Below, one piece after another: positions 24,558 to 34,500 of a stretch of 55,846 nt of DNA. Source of the stretch: Mogibacterium sp. (GTDB lineage Bacteria; Bacillota; Clostridia; Peptostreptococcales; Anaerovoracaceae); the NCBI GenBank assembly GCA_017512365.1, contig JAFWGQ010000009.1, positions 1 through 55,846 of the forward strand, read 5' to 3'. The notes under the pieces were generated by a model that worked only from the letters and a program-made list of their open reading frames with translations, had not been told where the DNA came from and ran no database searches. Both the position numbers and the translations under genes were made by a program. Numbering within the stretch: the first letter of the stretch is position 1; every line of letters begins with the position of its first letter.

Positions 24558-26168
24558 TCAGAGATTGGCGTAACGCACCAGTAATGTTACCTCGTGATTG
24601 CCGGCACTGACCGCGAGGTACATTTTTTTGCTGTATTTGCCGTCCTCGTCGAGAGTCATTATCTTGGTGTTTATGAATCCGTTTTTGCTTTCCATTATGC
24701 GCCGCTCGATCGTATCGGGATCGATGAAATCCAGGTAAGCGATGCGGTCGGACTGCTGTACTCCGATCTGAGCAAAGCGCTCGGTCATTTTGCGGTAGTC
24801 GAGCACCTCGTCCATAGGGAGATCGTAGTGGTCGTTCTTGAAGACGGTGATAAGTTCGTTCTTCTCAGGCCGCAGTATCGATACTCTCAGGTACATGGAG
24901 TAGATGTTCATCAGGCTCTGATCGATGAGCTGTTCGTGACTGATGTCCAAACGTTGAGTGAAGTTGTTGACGGAAAGCAGCATGGCGTAGCAGTCCTGCC
25001 TGGATGAGACCAGCATCGCGCGGGCATCGCAGAGATCGCCGTTTACCTTGAAGGTGATCTTGCTCTCGCCCTTGCTGATGGTATCGTGCAGGAATGTATC
25101 GATCTCTTTCTTGCTCAGGATGCCGAAATGGATCAGCCTCTGTATGCCGCCGGATGCATCCGATGCCCCGATGGACTCGAGGAGCTCCTTGAACTCGTCA
25201 TCAGTGTAGATGAAAGAGCATTCGTCCCCCTTCACCTCCAGTATGGCAAGAGGGATACCCTTGTCCAGATGGCGGACTTCACCGCAGGCAAATGAGAACG
25301 GGGAAGGGCTGAGCAGGTTGATCCTGTTGATCATGTGGTAGTATTTTCTGTCTTCCTCCGACTCGAAAGATATGCCCTTTTCGGTAAGATGCGATACGAG
25401 AGGACTGTACGGGAGAGGCTTTGAGTAATAGTAACCCTGCATGCGGTCGCAGCCTATGGACTTGAGGAACGCCACCTGTTCGTCCGTCTCCACACCCTCC
25501 ACAAGAGTGATCATGCTTATGTCCTTCGCCATGGATATCATGGAGCGAAGGATCTTTTTTGACCTCGGGCTCATGTCTGACAGGAAGCACATGTCGATCT
25601 TGATCTGATCGAATTCGAAATCCTTGAGAGTGTTGAGCGATGAATACCCACTGCCGAAGTCGTCCATCCACACCTGATGACCGGCCTCGCGGAAGCGGTC
25701 GATAGTGGTATGCATGAGGTCGGCGTTGTCGCTGATGGCGCTTTCTGTGATCTCGATGTTGAGCATGTTGTGAGGCATGTGATACTTTTCTGTAAGAGCC
25801 TCTATCACGCGGAACATGTCCGTGCTCTCGAAGTCCACGCGCGAGAGATTGACGGATACAGGCACTACCGGCCTGCCCGCGTTCACCTGCTCTTCATACC
25901 ACTGGCAGACCTTTTCTATGACATGGATGTCCAGGTGATATATCTGCCGGGTCTCCTCGAGAGGTATGAGGAACTGCGGAGGAGTGAGGAAGCCGAGCGT
26001 CGGGTGATGCCAGCGCACGAGAGCCTCAAAACCGCACAAAGAACCCGATATCGAATGGATGATCGGCTGGAAGTAGAGCTCGAATTCGTTTTTTTCGATC
26101 GCCTTTTCCAGATGGAAAACGAAATCGATCTCCTTGTTTGAAAAAATGTTTCTTAAATCGTTGATCAT
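24558..26168 (-). CDS. EAL-domain cyclic-di-GMP phosphodiesterase with sensor-like C-terminus
   Basis: 536 residues; AAGG precedes the start. Residues about 15-260 are an EAL domain with all key residues: EAL at 48-50, VNLSR, NIEITES, DDFGSGYSSL, FDQIKID, LVEGVE and QGYYYSKP. It should linearise c-di-GMP. The remaining 270 residues contain a PAS-like region and another alpha/beta segment; no GGDEF motif is present. There is no membrane segment. It is a shorter paralogue of the 956-residue protein at 36-39 kb: both go from the EAL domain straight into a DRKYY.. linker. Confidence 0.88.
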   Translation of the reverse strand: MINDLRNIFSNKEIDFVFHLEKAIEKNEFELYFQPIIHSISGSLCGFEALVRWHHPTLGFLTPPQFLIPLEETRQIYHLDIHVIEKVCQWYEEQVNAGRPVVPVSVNLSRVDFESTDMFRVIEALTEKYHMPHNMLNIEITESAISDNADLMHTTIDRFREAGHQVWMDDFGSGYSSLNTLKDFEFDQIKIDMCFLSDMSPRSKKILRSMISMAKDISMITLVEGVETDEQVAFLKSIGCDRMQGYYYSKPLPYSPLVSHLTEKGISFESEEDRKYYHMINRINLLSPSPFSFACGEVRHLDKGIPLAILEVKGDECSFIYTDDEFKELLESIGASDASGGIQRLIHFGILSKKEIDTFLHDTISKGESKITFKVNGDLCDARAMLVSSRQDCYAMLLSVNNFTQRLDISHEQLIDQSLMNIYSMYLRVSILRPEKNELITVFKNDHYDLPMDEVLDYRKMTERFAQIGVQQSDRIAYLDFIDPDTIERRIMESKNGFINTKIMTLDEDGKYSKKMYLAVSAGNHEVTLLVRYANL

Positions 26169-26217
26169 TAGGAACCTTCTGTCTGACTTTATCTGCCTGG
26201 ATTAAACAATAACAGTT

Positions 26218-26231
26218 AGTTAATATTAACT
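26218..26231. promoter_or_regulatory. Perfect 14-bp palindrome upstream of the EAL gene
   Basis: AGTTAATATTAACT is a perfect dyad 50 bp upstream of the EAL start and 20 bp after the dapB stop. On the minus strand weak TTAATA and TTTAAT elements 17 bp apart overlap it. It may be an operator for the EAL gene. Confidence 0.4.
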
Positions 26232-26251
26232 CATTTGAGGAAAAACGGCAA

Positions 26252-27052
26252 CTAAAGACCCATGGACTCTCTTATGCCGTACAGTCCTGCCGGCCTGCCG
26301 GCCATCCAGATGCAGGCGTTAACTGCGCCCTTCGCGCAGCCCTTCCAGTTGAGGCAGTGGTGGGTGATCTCGAGTCTCTCGCCGTCGCCGAAGAAGTACA
26401 CGGTGTGGCTCGACGGAGTGTCGCCGCCTCTGACGGCGTGGAACGTGACCTTGCCTTTCTCGCGCGGGTGACGGCCGAGCGGCCTGCCGTAGACTGCATC
26501 GGACACGAGGTCCTTTCCGACCGCTTCGCCCATGCTCTCGATGAGCTCGCGGGCGGTGCCGCTCGGAGCATCAAGCTTGGTGTTGTCGTGCATGTCGACG
26601 ATCTCGATGTCTGTCTCGCCATACAGTTCCTTCGCTGCATCCATCAGCAGTTTTCTCATCACATTGACCATGCGGTCGGTATTGGCCGCTATCATGACGG
26701 GGATCTCAGCGGCTGCGGCTTCGAGTCTTGCTCTTTGCTCAGGACTGAAGCCGGTCGTTCCCACTACCAGTGCCTTTTTGTGCCTGATGCACGCATCCAG
26801 TATCTCCATGCCGAGCTCTGTAGTCGAAAAGTCGCAGACGACATCGGCGTCGTCTATGACGGTCTCTATGTCATCGACGACAGGCGCTCCGACGCTCCTG
26901 CCAGTCATGGCGACATCCCCGATATCCTTTCCGATATAGTCTCTTCCTTTCGGGCCGATGCCCGCGATTATCTCCACATCATCCCTGTCGGCGGCGTCAG
27001 CCACGATAAGGCTCGCCATCTTGCCGCGCGGCGCGGCTATTATCAGTTTCAT
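26252..27052 (-). CDS. dapB: 4-hydroxy-tetrahydrodipicolinate reductase
   Basis: 266 residues from ATG 27052, with AGGAGGG upstream. The catalytic segment DMHDNTKLDAPSGTARELIE keeps the first His and the Lys of the family E-x-H-H-x3-K motif (second His is Asp). GTTGFSPEQRARLE and CDFSTTE also fit DapB. The N-terminal nucleotide loop is unusual: IAAPRGKMAS instead of GxxGRMG. It reduces HTPA for the diaminopimelate/lysine pathway. No other dap genes are in the window. The dCMP deaminase gene ends 16 bp upstream. Confidence 0.93.
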   Translation of the reverse strand: MKLIIAAPRGKMASLIVADAADRDDVEIIAGIGPKGRDYIGKDIGDVAMTGRSVGAPVVDDIETVIDDADVVCDFSTTELGMEILDACIRHKKALVVGTTGFSPEQRARLEAAAAEIPVMIAANTDRMVNVMRKLLMDAAKELYGETDIEIVDMHDNTKLDAPSGTARELIESMGEAVGKDLVSDAVYGRPLGRHPREKGKVTFHAVRGGDTPSSHTVYFFGDGERLEITHHCLNWKGCAKGAVNACIWMAGRPAGLYGIRESMGL

Positions 27053-27068
27053 GTAAGATCCCTCCTGA

Positions 27069-27560
27069 TCACTTTTTCTCACGGTAGTCGAGAACGAGCT
27101 TCTGTATGTTAGGCCTGAACTGCGTGAGCTTTACTCCCGCTGTGCTGAGCATCAGCTTTGAAGCCCTGACGCCCGGCGTATCGGCATACTTGTCGGAGAG
27201 GTAGACCACCTCTTTTATGCCGGACTGTATGATCGCCTTGGCGCATTCATTGCACGGGAAGAGATCCACGTAGATGCGCGCGCCTTTCAGCGACTTGCCG
27301 GAGGCGTTGAGTATGGCGTTCAGCTCGGCGTGCACAACATAGGGGTATTTGGTATTCTCCCCCTCGCGGTCCCACGGGAACTCGTCGTCCGAGCATCCGA
27401 CAGGGAAGCCGTTGTAGCCCGTCGTCAGTATGACGTTGTTCTCATCGACTATGCACGCGCCGACCTGTGTGTTCGGATCCTTGCTCCTCCTGGAAGCGAG
27501 CAGCGCGACTCCCATGAAATACTCGTCCCAGCTGATATAGTCTTTTCTCTTTTCAGTCAT
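27069..27560 (-). CDS. Deoxycytidylate deaminase (ComEB-like)
   Basis: 163 residues from ATG 27560, with GGAGG 5 nt upstream (an ATG five codons earlier is less well placed). The zinc site is complete: VVHAELNAIL and FPCNECAKAII. It starts ISWDEYFMGVALLASRRSKDPNTQVGA, typical of dCMP deaminases. It converts dCMP to dUMP for dTMP synthesis. It is co-transcribed with dapB and divergent from the DUF2207 gene. Confidence 0.93.
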   Translation of the reverse strand: MTEKRKDYISWDEYFMGVALLASRRSKDPNTQVGACIVDENNVILTTGYNGFPVGCSDDEFPWDREGENTKYPYVVHAELNAILNASGKSLKGARIYVDLFPCNECAKAIIQSGIKEVVYLSDKYADTPGVRASKLMLSTAGVKLTQFRPNIQKLVLDYREKK

Positions 27561-27684
27561 GATGTCCTCCAGCATTGCATGTTGACCATTCGCCTAATTC
27601 TACAACCCGCGGACGTTCCTGTCCAACCTGAATTTGAGGCCGGAAAAGCAGTGCGGAGGGAATATCACGAGGGGCGCTTCAGCC

Positions 27685-27714
27685 TTGAAAAAACAGGGCA
27701 AAGAATGGTAAAAT
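27685..27714 (+). promoter_or_regulatory. Promoter of the DUF2207-typA-pyc run
   Basis: TTGAAA (27685-27690) and TAAAAT (27709-27714) are 18 bp apart, 40 bp upstream of the DUF2207 gene; GGAGG follows at about 27737. Confidence 0.65.
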
Positions 27715-27752
27715 ATTCCGTAATTATGGCTTAACGGAGGATTCATATAAGA

Positions 27753-29654
27753 ATGGTACAGGACGGAAGGCTCAGGCAGATAATAAAAGCGATCCTGCTC
27801 GCGTTGCTCGCGCTGCTCATCGCCGCCTGCGCAGTGACATACCCGCATGCGGAGGGAGACGGCCCGACGGATGTAAAACAGGACGGAATACGGACGGTGC
27901 CCAATGCAAAGGACAGGCAGAGCACCGCTTTTGAAGTGACGGGATACGACTTCAGGGCAAAGGTCGGAAAGGACCACAGCTACAGGGTAGTCGAAAAGAT
28001 CAGCGTCAGCATTCCGGAAGATCTGGCGAGCGTGGAATTCGCCATTCCGAGCGGCAACTTCCGCATCAGCGACCTGGAGGTCGAGGATACCGCCTATGCC
28101 GCAAAGAAAGCCTCCGAAGCAAGCACGGTCTCCATCGTGGATCCGGCCAAGCTCACGAAGGGCAGCCATGTTTATACGGTCAAATACAGGATCAGCGAAT
28201 ATCAGGACAAGGACGGCGCAAAGGACATGTTCTACTTCAATGTACTGCTGCCTGAATGGAAGCAGCCCATAGGGAAGGTGAACATAAAGGTCGCGTTTCC
28301 CGAGGACTTCCCATGGGACGACATGCAGTGCTATGCGGGGCAGTTCGGCGTCCAGGACTCGACCGGCAAGATAAAGTTCAGCGCCGACAAGGCGGAGAAG
28401 ACCGTCACGATAAAGGGCAGCAGGATCCCCGAGAACTACGGCATCACCCTCAAGGCGCAGCTTCCGGACGGATACTGGGAGGGTGCTCTGAACGGCAGCT
28501 GGGCATTCACGGCGGCGCTGGTCTCGATGATGGCTGCTCTGCTGATACTCGCGGTGCTGTGGATGACCGGCGGCAGGGACCCTAAGGTCAAAAGAGAAGC
28601 CGTGACCCGCCCGCCTGAGGGACTGGAGCCCGTCGAACTCGGATATATATTCAACAGCACGGTCGGAATCAGGGACGTGCTCCTCATGATAGTCGACTTC
28701 GCGAGAAAGGGCTACCTCAGGATAAGCGAATACGAGCCGAAGAGATACAGACTCTTCAGGGTAAAGGATCCCGAGGATGAGGAGAAGATGTACAGAAGTG
28801 CGTACAGCATCCTCTTCGAGGACATCTACCGCGGCAGGGCCGTGGGCATGGAGGACCTCGGCCGCAGGCTCGAGCTCATAGTAAGGTCGATCAGTGATGA
28901 TGTCGCGGCCGGATTCCCGTCGAGCGACAGTCTTGCCTTCACTCCGCTGTCGCGAACCTTCAGATACGCGGGCGCTGCCGTACTCGGCGCCGGGCTCGCT
29001 CTGGCAAATGCATTCTCGTACATATACGATTATCAGCCGGTGAACTACGTAGAAAGCATCATCACGGGTGCTGTAGCCGCAGGGGCGTCGCTGCTTCTCT
29101 GCAGAGAGGTCGACAGGAGAGATTCCTCGTCCATCTCGGCGGGACGGCTGGCTGAGATCGGAAGCGGTCTGCTGACCGCAGCTCCGGTCCTCTATGCGGC
29201 GATAAGGATCTTCAGGAACACGCGAAGCCCGCTTCTTGCAGCGGCGGTCGTGGTCCTCGCAGGGGTATCGGTGTTCTTCATAGTCATAATGAGAGCCAGA
29301 GGCCAGAAGAACAGCGAGCTCGTGGGCAGGATAAGACAGCTTCGCAACTTCATCTATCATCCGACTCCGAAGGAGCTGCTCGGGAATTATCTGGAGGATC
29401 CTGGATACTACTACGAGATGCTGATATACGCTCTCGCGTTCGGAGCCGAGGAGGCGTGGGCCATATCCTTCCTGACGCTGGATGTGCCTGAGCCGGAGTT
29501 TTATACCGATGAGATCGAGGGCCACGCATTCTCGAAACTGAGAGGTCAGGCGACGGCGGTGGATTACGCGAGAGATCTGAGAGCGTTCATCAGGACGATC
29601 GAAAACGCATATAACGACATGGAAAGACGTGCCGGGAAAAACAGTAAAGGGTAA
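27753..29654 (+). CDS. DUF2207 membrane protein
   Basis: 633 residues. A signal-anchor (residues 10-27) runs into LLIAAC, a possible lipobox. The next 210 residues are an extracellular beta-rich domain (FEVTGYDFRAKVGKDHSYRV), typical of DUF2207. Membrane helices follow near 255-275 and a cluster near 410-500. The end carries the conserved NYLEDPGYYYEMLIYALAFG. Function is unknown; the family is membrane-bound with extracellular sensing or binding domains. It is likely co-transcribed with typA (11 bp away). Confidence 0.85.
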   Translation: MVQDGRLRQIIKAILLALLALLIAACAVTYPHAEGDGPTDVKQDGIRTVPNAKDRQSTAFEVTGYDFRAKVGKDHSYRVVEKISVSIPEDLASVEFAIPSGNFRISDLEVEDTAYAAKKASEASTVSIVDPAKLTKGSHVYTVKYRISEYQDKDGAKDMFYFNVLLPEWKQPIGKVNIKVAFPEDFPWDDMQCYAGQFGVQDSTGKIKFSADKAEKTVTIKGSRIPENYGITLKAQLPDGYWEGALNGSWAFTAALVSMMAALLILAVLWMTGGRDPKVKREAVTRPPEGLEPVELGYIFNSTVGIRDVLLMIVDFARKGYLRISEYEPKRYRLFRVKDPEDEEKMYRSAYSILFEDIYRGRAVGMEDLGRRLELIVRSISDDVAAGFPSSDSLAFTPLSRTFRYAGAAVLGAGLALANAFSYIYDYQPVNYVESIITGAVAAGASLLLCREVDRRDSSSISAGRLAEIGSGLLTAAPVLYAAIRIFRNTRSPLLAAAVVVLAGVSVFFIVIMRARGQKNSELVGRIRQLRNFIYHPTPKELLGNYLEDPGYYYEMLIYALAFGAEEAWAISFLTLDVPEPEFYTDEIEGHAFSKLRGQATAVDYARDLRAFIRTIENAYNDMERRAGKNSKG

Positions 29655-29665
29655 GAGAAAAGACA

Positions 29666-31552
29666 ATGGCAGAAAAACAGAAAATAATAAACATAGCGGT
29701 AATAGCGCATGTCGACGCGGGCAAATCCACTCTTGTGGACGCTCTGCTCGCTCAGTCGCATGTATTCAGGGAAAACGAGCAGGTCGTGGACTGCGTGATG
29801 GATTCGGACGCGATCGAAAGGGAACGCGGCATCACGATCTATTCCAAGAACTGCTCGATAATGTACGGGGACTACAAGATCAATATCGTGGACACGCCGG
29901 GTCACGCGGACTTCAGCTCGGAGGTCGAGCGCATCATGAAGACCGTCGATACGGTCATCCTTCTCGTGGATTCGAGCGAGGGCCCGATGCCGCAGACCAG
30001 ATTCGTGCTGAACAAGTCGCTGCAGCAGGGCGTGAACCCGATACTTTTCATAAACAAGATAGACAAGAAGGACGCGAGGATAGACGAGGTCGTCGACGAG
30101 GTCTACGAGCTCTTCATGGATCTCGAGGCCAGCGATGAGCAGCTCGACTTCCCTATACTGTACGGCATCGCCAGGCAGGGCATTGCGGTGAACGATCCCT
30201 CCGAGGTCGAAAGCATCGAGATCGGCGAGGGGGCTTCGAAGATCAAAAAATCGCCTAAGGGCTACGGGGGGCTCAGCATCGAGCCGCTGCTCGAGTGCAT
30301 CACGAAGCACTGCGACCCGTATCCTGACAGGGACGAGGAACCGCTCCAGCTGCAGGTGTCTACGCTCGCCTACGACGACTATATCGGAAGGCTGGGCATC
30401 GGCAGGATCACAAGAGGAAAGATAAAGGAAGCCCAGGCGGTGTCCGTCACCAGGTCTGACGGCAGTGTCACGAAGAACAAGATCAATCAGGTTTTCGTAT
30501 ACAAGGGGCTCAGCAGAACGTCAGTGCCTGAGGCGGGCTCCGGGGATATCGTGGTCGTGTCCGGCATTTCCGACATCTCGATAGGAGACACCATATGCGA
30601 TCCGGATCATCCGGAATCGCTCGGAACGATAAGCATCGAAGAGCCGACCCTTTCGATGAACTTCATGGTCAACAGCTCCCCGTTCGCGGGCAAGTCCGGC
30701 AAGTACGTCACGTCGAGGCACATCAAAGAAAGACTCGAAAAGGAGCTCGAGGTCAACGTGGGTCTGCTCGTCGAGCCGACGGATTCCACTGATTCCTTCA
30801 AGGTGTCGGGAAGGGGAGAGCTGCACCTCTCGATACTCATCGAGAACATGCGCCGCGAGGGATATGAGCTCGCGGTATCCAAGCCGGAGGTCGTGGTGAA
30901 GCGCGGCGAAAACGGGGAGAAGCTCGAGCCTGTCGAAGAGGTGGTCATCAGCGTGCCTGATGAATACACCGGTCCTGTCATCTCCAAACTCAACCTCAGG
31001 AAGGGTATGATGACAGAAATGATGTCCGAGGGCAACGGCTGGTCGAGGATCATATATACCGTGCCGACCAGAGGTCTCATGGGATACAGATCGGAATTCA
31101 TCAACGACACCAGAGGCGAGGGCACGATGGTGAGGCGCTTCTCGGGATTCGAGCCGTGGAAGGGCGAAATAGCCGGCAGGATAAACGGCGTCGCGGTCGC
31201 CCAGGAGGAGGGCAACTGCACGGCATACGCCATATTCACCATACAGGAGAGGGTCCAGATGTTCGTAAAGCCTCAGGACCATGTATACGAGGGGCAGCTC
31301 GTCGGCATGAACGCGCGCTCCGACGACATGGTGGTCAACCCGTGCAGGGCCAAGAAGTCGACCAACATGAGAGCGGCCGGCTCGGACGACACGATCAAGC
31401 TGACGCCGCCGAGGACGTTCACGCTCGAAGAGGCGCTCGAATTCATAGATGATGATGAGCTGGTCGAGGTCACGCCGGATGACATCCGTCTCCGGAAGAA
31501 ACTCCTCACGGAACTCGAGAGACGCAAACACAACAACAGGATGAATAAATAA
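29666..31552 (+). CDS. typA: Translational GTPase TypA/BipA
   Basis: 628 residues. G1 is AHVDAGKSTLVDALL, G2 RGITIYSKNCSI, G3 VDTPGHADFSSEVERIM and G4 FINKIDKKDAR. The C-terminal GYRSEFINDTRGEGTMVRRF and DDMVVNPCRAKKSTNMRAAGSD belong to BipA. It is an EF-G-like ribosome-binding GTPase used in ribosome assembly and stress. The ribosome site is weak (AAGAGAAAAG). pyc follows 6 bp later. Confidence 0.96.
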   Translation: MAEKQKIINIAVIAHVDAGKSTLVDALLAQSHVFRENEQVVDCVMDSDAIERERGITIYSKNCSIMYGDYKINIVDTPGHADFSSEVERIMKTVDTVILLVDSSEGPMPQTRFVLNKSLQQGVNPILFINKIDKKDARIDEVVDEVYELFMDLEASDEQLDFPILYGIARQGIAVNDPSEVESIEIGEGASKIKKSPKGYGGLSIEPLLECITKHCDPYPDRDEEPLQLQVSTLAYDDYIGRLGIGRITRGKIKEAQAVSVTRSDGSVTKNKINQVFVYKGLSRTSVPEAGSGDIVVVSGISDISIGDTICDPDHPESLGTISIEEPTLSMNFMVNSSPFAGKSGKYVTSRHIKERLEKELEVNVGLLVEPTDSTDSFKVSGRGELHLSILIENMRREGYELAVSKPEVVVKRGENGEKLEPVEEVVISVPDEYTGPVISKLNLRKGMMTEMMSEGNGWSRIIYTVPTRGLMGYRSEFINDTRGEGTMVRRFSGFEPWKGEIAGRINGVAVAQEEGNCTAYAIFTIQERVQMFVKPQDHVYEGQLVGMNARSDDMVVNPCRAKKSTNMRAAGSDDTIKLTPPRTFTLEEALEFIDDDELVEVTPDDIRLRKKLLTELERRKHNNRMNK

Positions 31553-31558
31553 AAAAAT

Positions 31559-34500
31559 ATGGTAGAAGTAAAGACATTTAAAAAGGTGCTCGTCGCCAAC
31601 CGCGGCGAGATAGCGATAAGGATAATAAGAGCATGCAGAGAGCTCGGGATACGGACGGTCGCGATCTATTCGGCCGAGGACAGAAGCTCTCTCTTCAGGA
31701 CCAAGGCCCACGAGTCCTACGAGATAGGAAAGGGCAAAAGCCCTATCGACGCCTATCTGGATATCGAAGAGATAATCCGCATGGCTAAGACAAAAGGCTG
31801 CGACGCTATACACCCGGGCTATGGATTCCTTTCAGAGAATCCCGAATTTGCCAGGGCGTGCGAGGATGCAGGGATCACATTCATCGGGCCGACTCACGAG
31901 ATGATGGAGCGTCTCGGAGACAAGATCAGCTCGAAGCTCGTGGCCGACGAGGTGGGAGTGCCGTGCATACCGGGAGTTGAGGCTGCGATAAAAAGCGACA
32001 GCGAGGCGGTCGAGTTCGCCAGAGCCGCGGGATATCCGGTCATGCTGAAAGCTGCTGCCGGAGGCGGCGGCCGCGGCATGAGGATAGTGCATAATGAAGA
32101 GGATCTGCTGCCCCAGTTCAGAAGCGCGCAGAACGAGGCTGTCAAGGCCTTCGGAAACGGCGACATATTCATAGAGAAATACATCGAGGAGCCGAAGCAC
32201 ATAGAGGTGCAGGTGCTCGGAGACAAGTACGGAAATATCGTCCATCTCTACGAGAGAGACTGCTCTGTACAGAGACGGCACCAGAAGGTAGTCGAGTTCA
32301 CACCGGCGATCTGCATCACCGAAGAACAGAGGCAGACGATCTGCAGAGACGCTCTTAAGATCGCGGGTGCTGTAAACTACAGCAGCGCCGGTACTGTCGA
32401 GTTCCTTGTCGACAAAGAGGGAAATCACTACTTTATCGAGATGAACACCAGGATACAGGTCGAGCACACCGTCACGGAGCTCGTGACCGGCATCGATCTC
32501 GTCCAGGCCATGATACTCGTGGCCGAGGGTTATCCTCTCGATTCGGAAGAGATAAACATAAAGAGCCAGAGCGACATCCGCGCCAATGGATATGCGATCC
32601 AGTGCAGGGTGACTACCGAGGACCCGGCCAACAACTTCGCGCCTGACACGGGAACGATCACCGAGTACAGATCGGCTTCGGGCAACGGCATCAGGCTCGA
32701 CGGAGGCAACGGCTTCACGGGCTCCGTCATCACGCCGTACTACGATTCGCTGCTGGTCAAGGTCTGTTCGCACGACCGCACATTCACCGGCGCGTGCAGC
32801 AAGGCCGTAAGGGCTCTCAAGGAGATGAAGGTGACGGGAGTCAGGACCAATACCGGGTTCCTGCTGAACCTCCTGAACCATCCGACGTTCCGCGATGGGA
32901 ACTGCAGCACGGGTTTCATAGCGGATAATCCCGAGCTTCTGAACATCAGGGCGGTCACGGACAAGGAAGTCCAGGTGCTCGAATTCCTCGGCGACATGGT
33001 GGTCAACAGCCGCAGTGACAAGGCGGGGACGTTCAATGTGCCTGTGGTGCCTGAGATCGATGCCTCGAAGATCACAAAGCTCAGGGGAACGAAGCAGATA
33101 TATGAGGAGAAGGGCGCGAAGGGCCTCGCTGAATGGGTGCTCGCGCAAAAGAAGGTGCTGATCACGGACACATCTCTCAGGGATGCGCAGCAGTCGCTTC
33201 TGGCCACAAGAGTCAGGACGCGCGACATGGAAAAGATCGCGCCTGCCATGGCGTATTACGGCAGAGATCTGTTCTCGTATGAGATGTGGGGAGGAGCGAC
33301 CTTCGATGTCGCCATGAGGTTCCTCGGTGAAGATCCGTGGGAAAGGCTCGATGTCCTGAGAAACAGCATACCGAACGTGCTGATGCAGATGCTCATACGA
33401 GGCGCGAACGCAGTAGGATACAGGAACTATCCGGACAATACGATCAGGAAGTTCGTGAAGGAGGCGTACAGGGGCGGCATCGACGTGTTCAGGATATTCG
33501 ATTCGCTCAACTGGGTACGCGGGATAGAGATCGCTCTCGACGAGGTCCTGGACCTCGGAGCTGTAGCCGAGCCGGCCATGTGCTATACGGGAGACATACT
33601 CGACACGACGAGAGACAAGTACACTCTTGATTACTATGTAAAGATGGCGAAGACGCTCGAAAGGCAGGGCGCCCACATTATCGGAATCAAGGACATGTCC
33701 GGACTTCTCAAGCCGGTGGCGGCGTTAAAGCTCATAAAGGCTCTGAAGAACGAGGTCGCGGTGCCGATCCATCTGCATACGCACGATACGTCCGGAAACG
33801 GCGTGGCGACGCTGATGCTCGCTGCGGAGGCCGGAGTGGACATAGTCGATGCGGCGTTCAACAGCATGTCAGGACTGACTTCCCAGCCGGCGCTGAACTC
33901 ATTTGTCGCCGCGCTTGAAAACAGCGAGAGAGACACGGGCCTCGACTCGAGGGGCCTGCAGGAGATATCCGCATACTGGTCTGATGTGAGACCGGTGTAC
34001 TCCGATTTCGAGTCTGACCTCAAGGCGACGACAGCCGAGATATACAGGCTGGAGATCCCGGGCGGACAGTATTCGAATCTGAAGCCTCAGGTCGAGAGCT
34101 TCGGCATAGGATACAAGTTCGACGAGGTCAAGGACATGTATGTCAGGGTAAATAAGATGCTCGGAGACATCATCAAGGTGACGCCTTCGTCCAAGATGGT
34201 CGGAGATCTCGCGATTTTCATGGTCCAGAACGACCTGACGCCTGAGAACATAGTCGAAAAGGGAAAGGACTTCGATTTCCCTGACAGCGTGGTCACGTAC
34301 TTCGAGGGTATGATGGGACAGCCTGAATTCGGCTTCCCGGAGGACCTTCAGAAGGTGGTGCTCAAGGACAGAAAGCCTATAAGCGTGAGACCGGGCGAGC
34401 TGCTGCCGCCGGACGATTTCGGGGAGTTCAGGAAACATCTTACGGATGACCTCGGCCTTGAGGGCACTGAGCGCGAGCTTGTGTCATACTCGATGTACAG

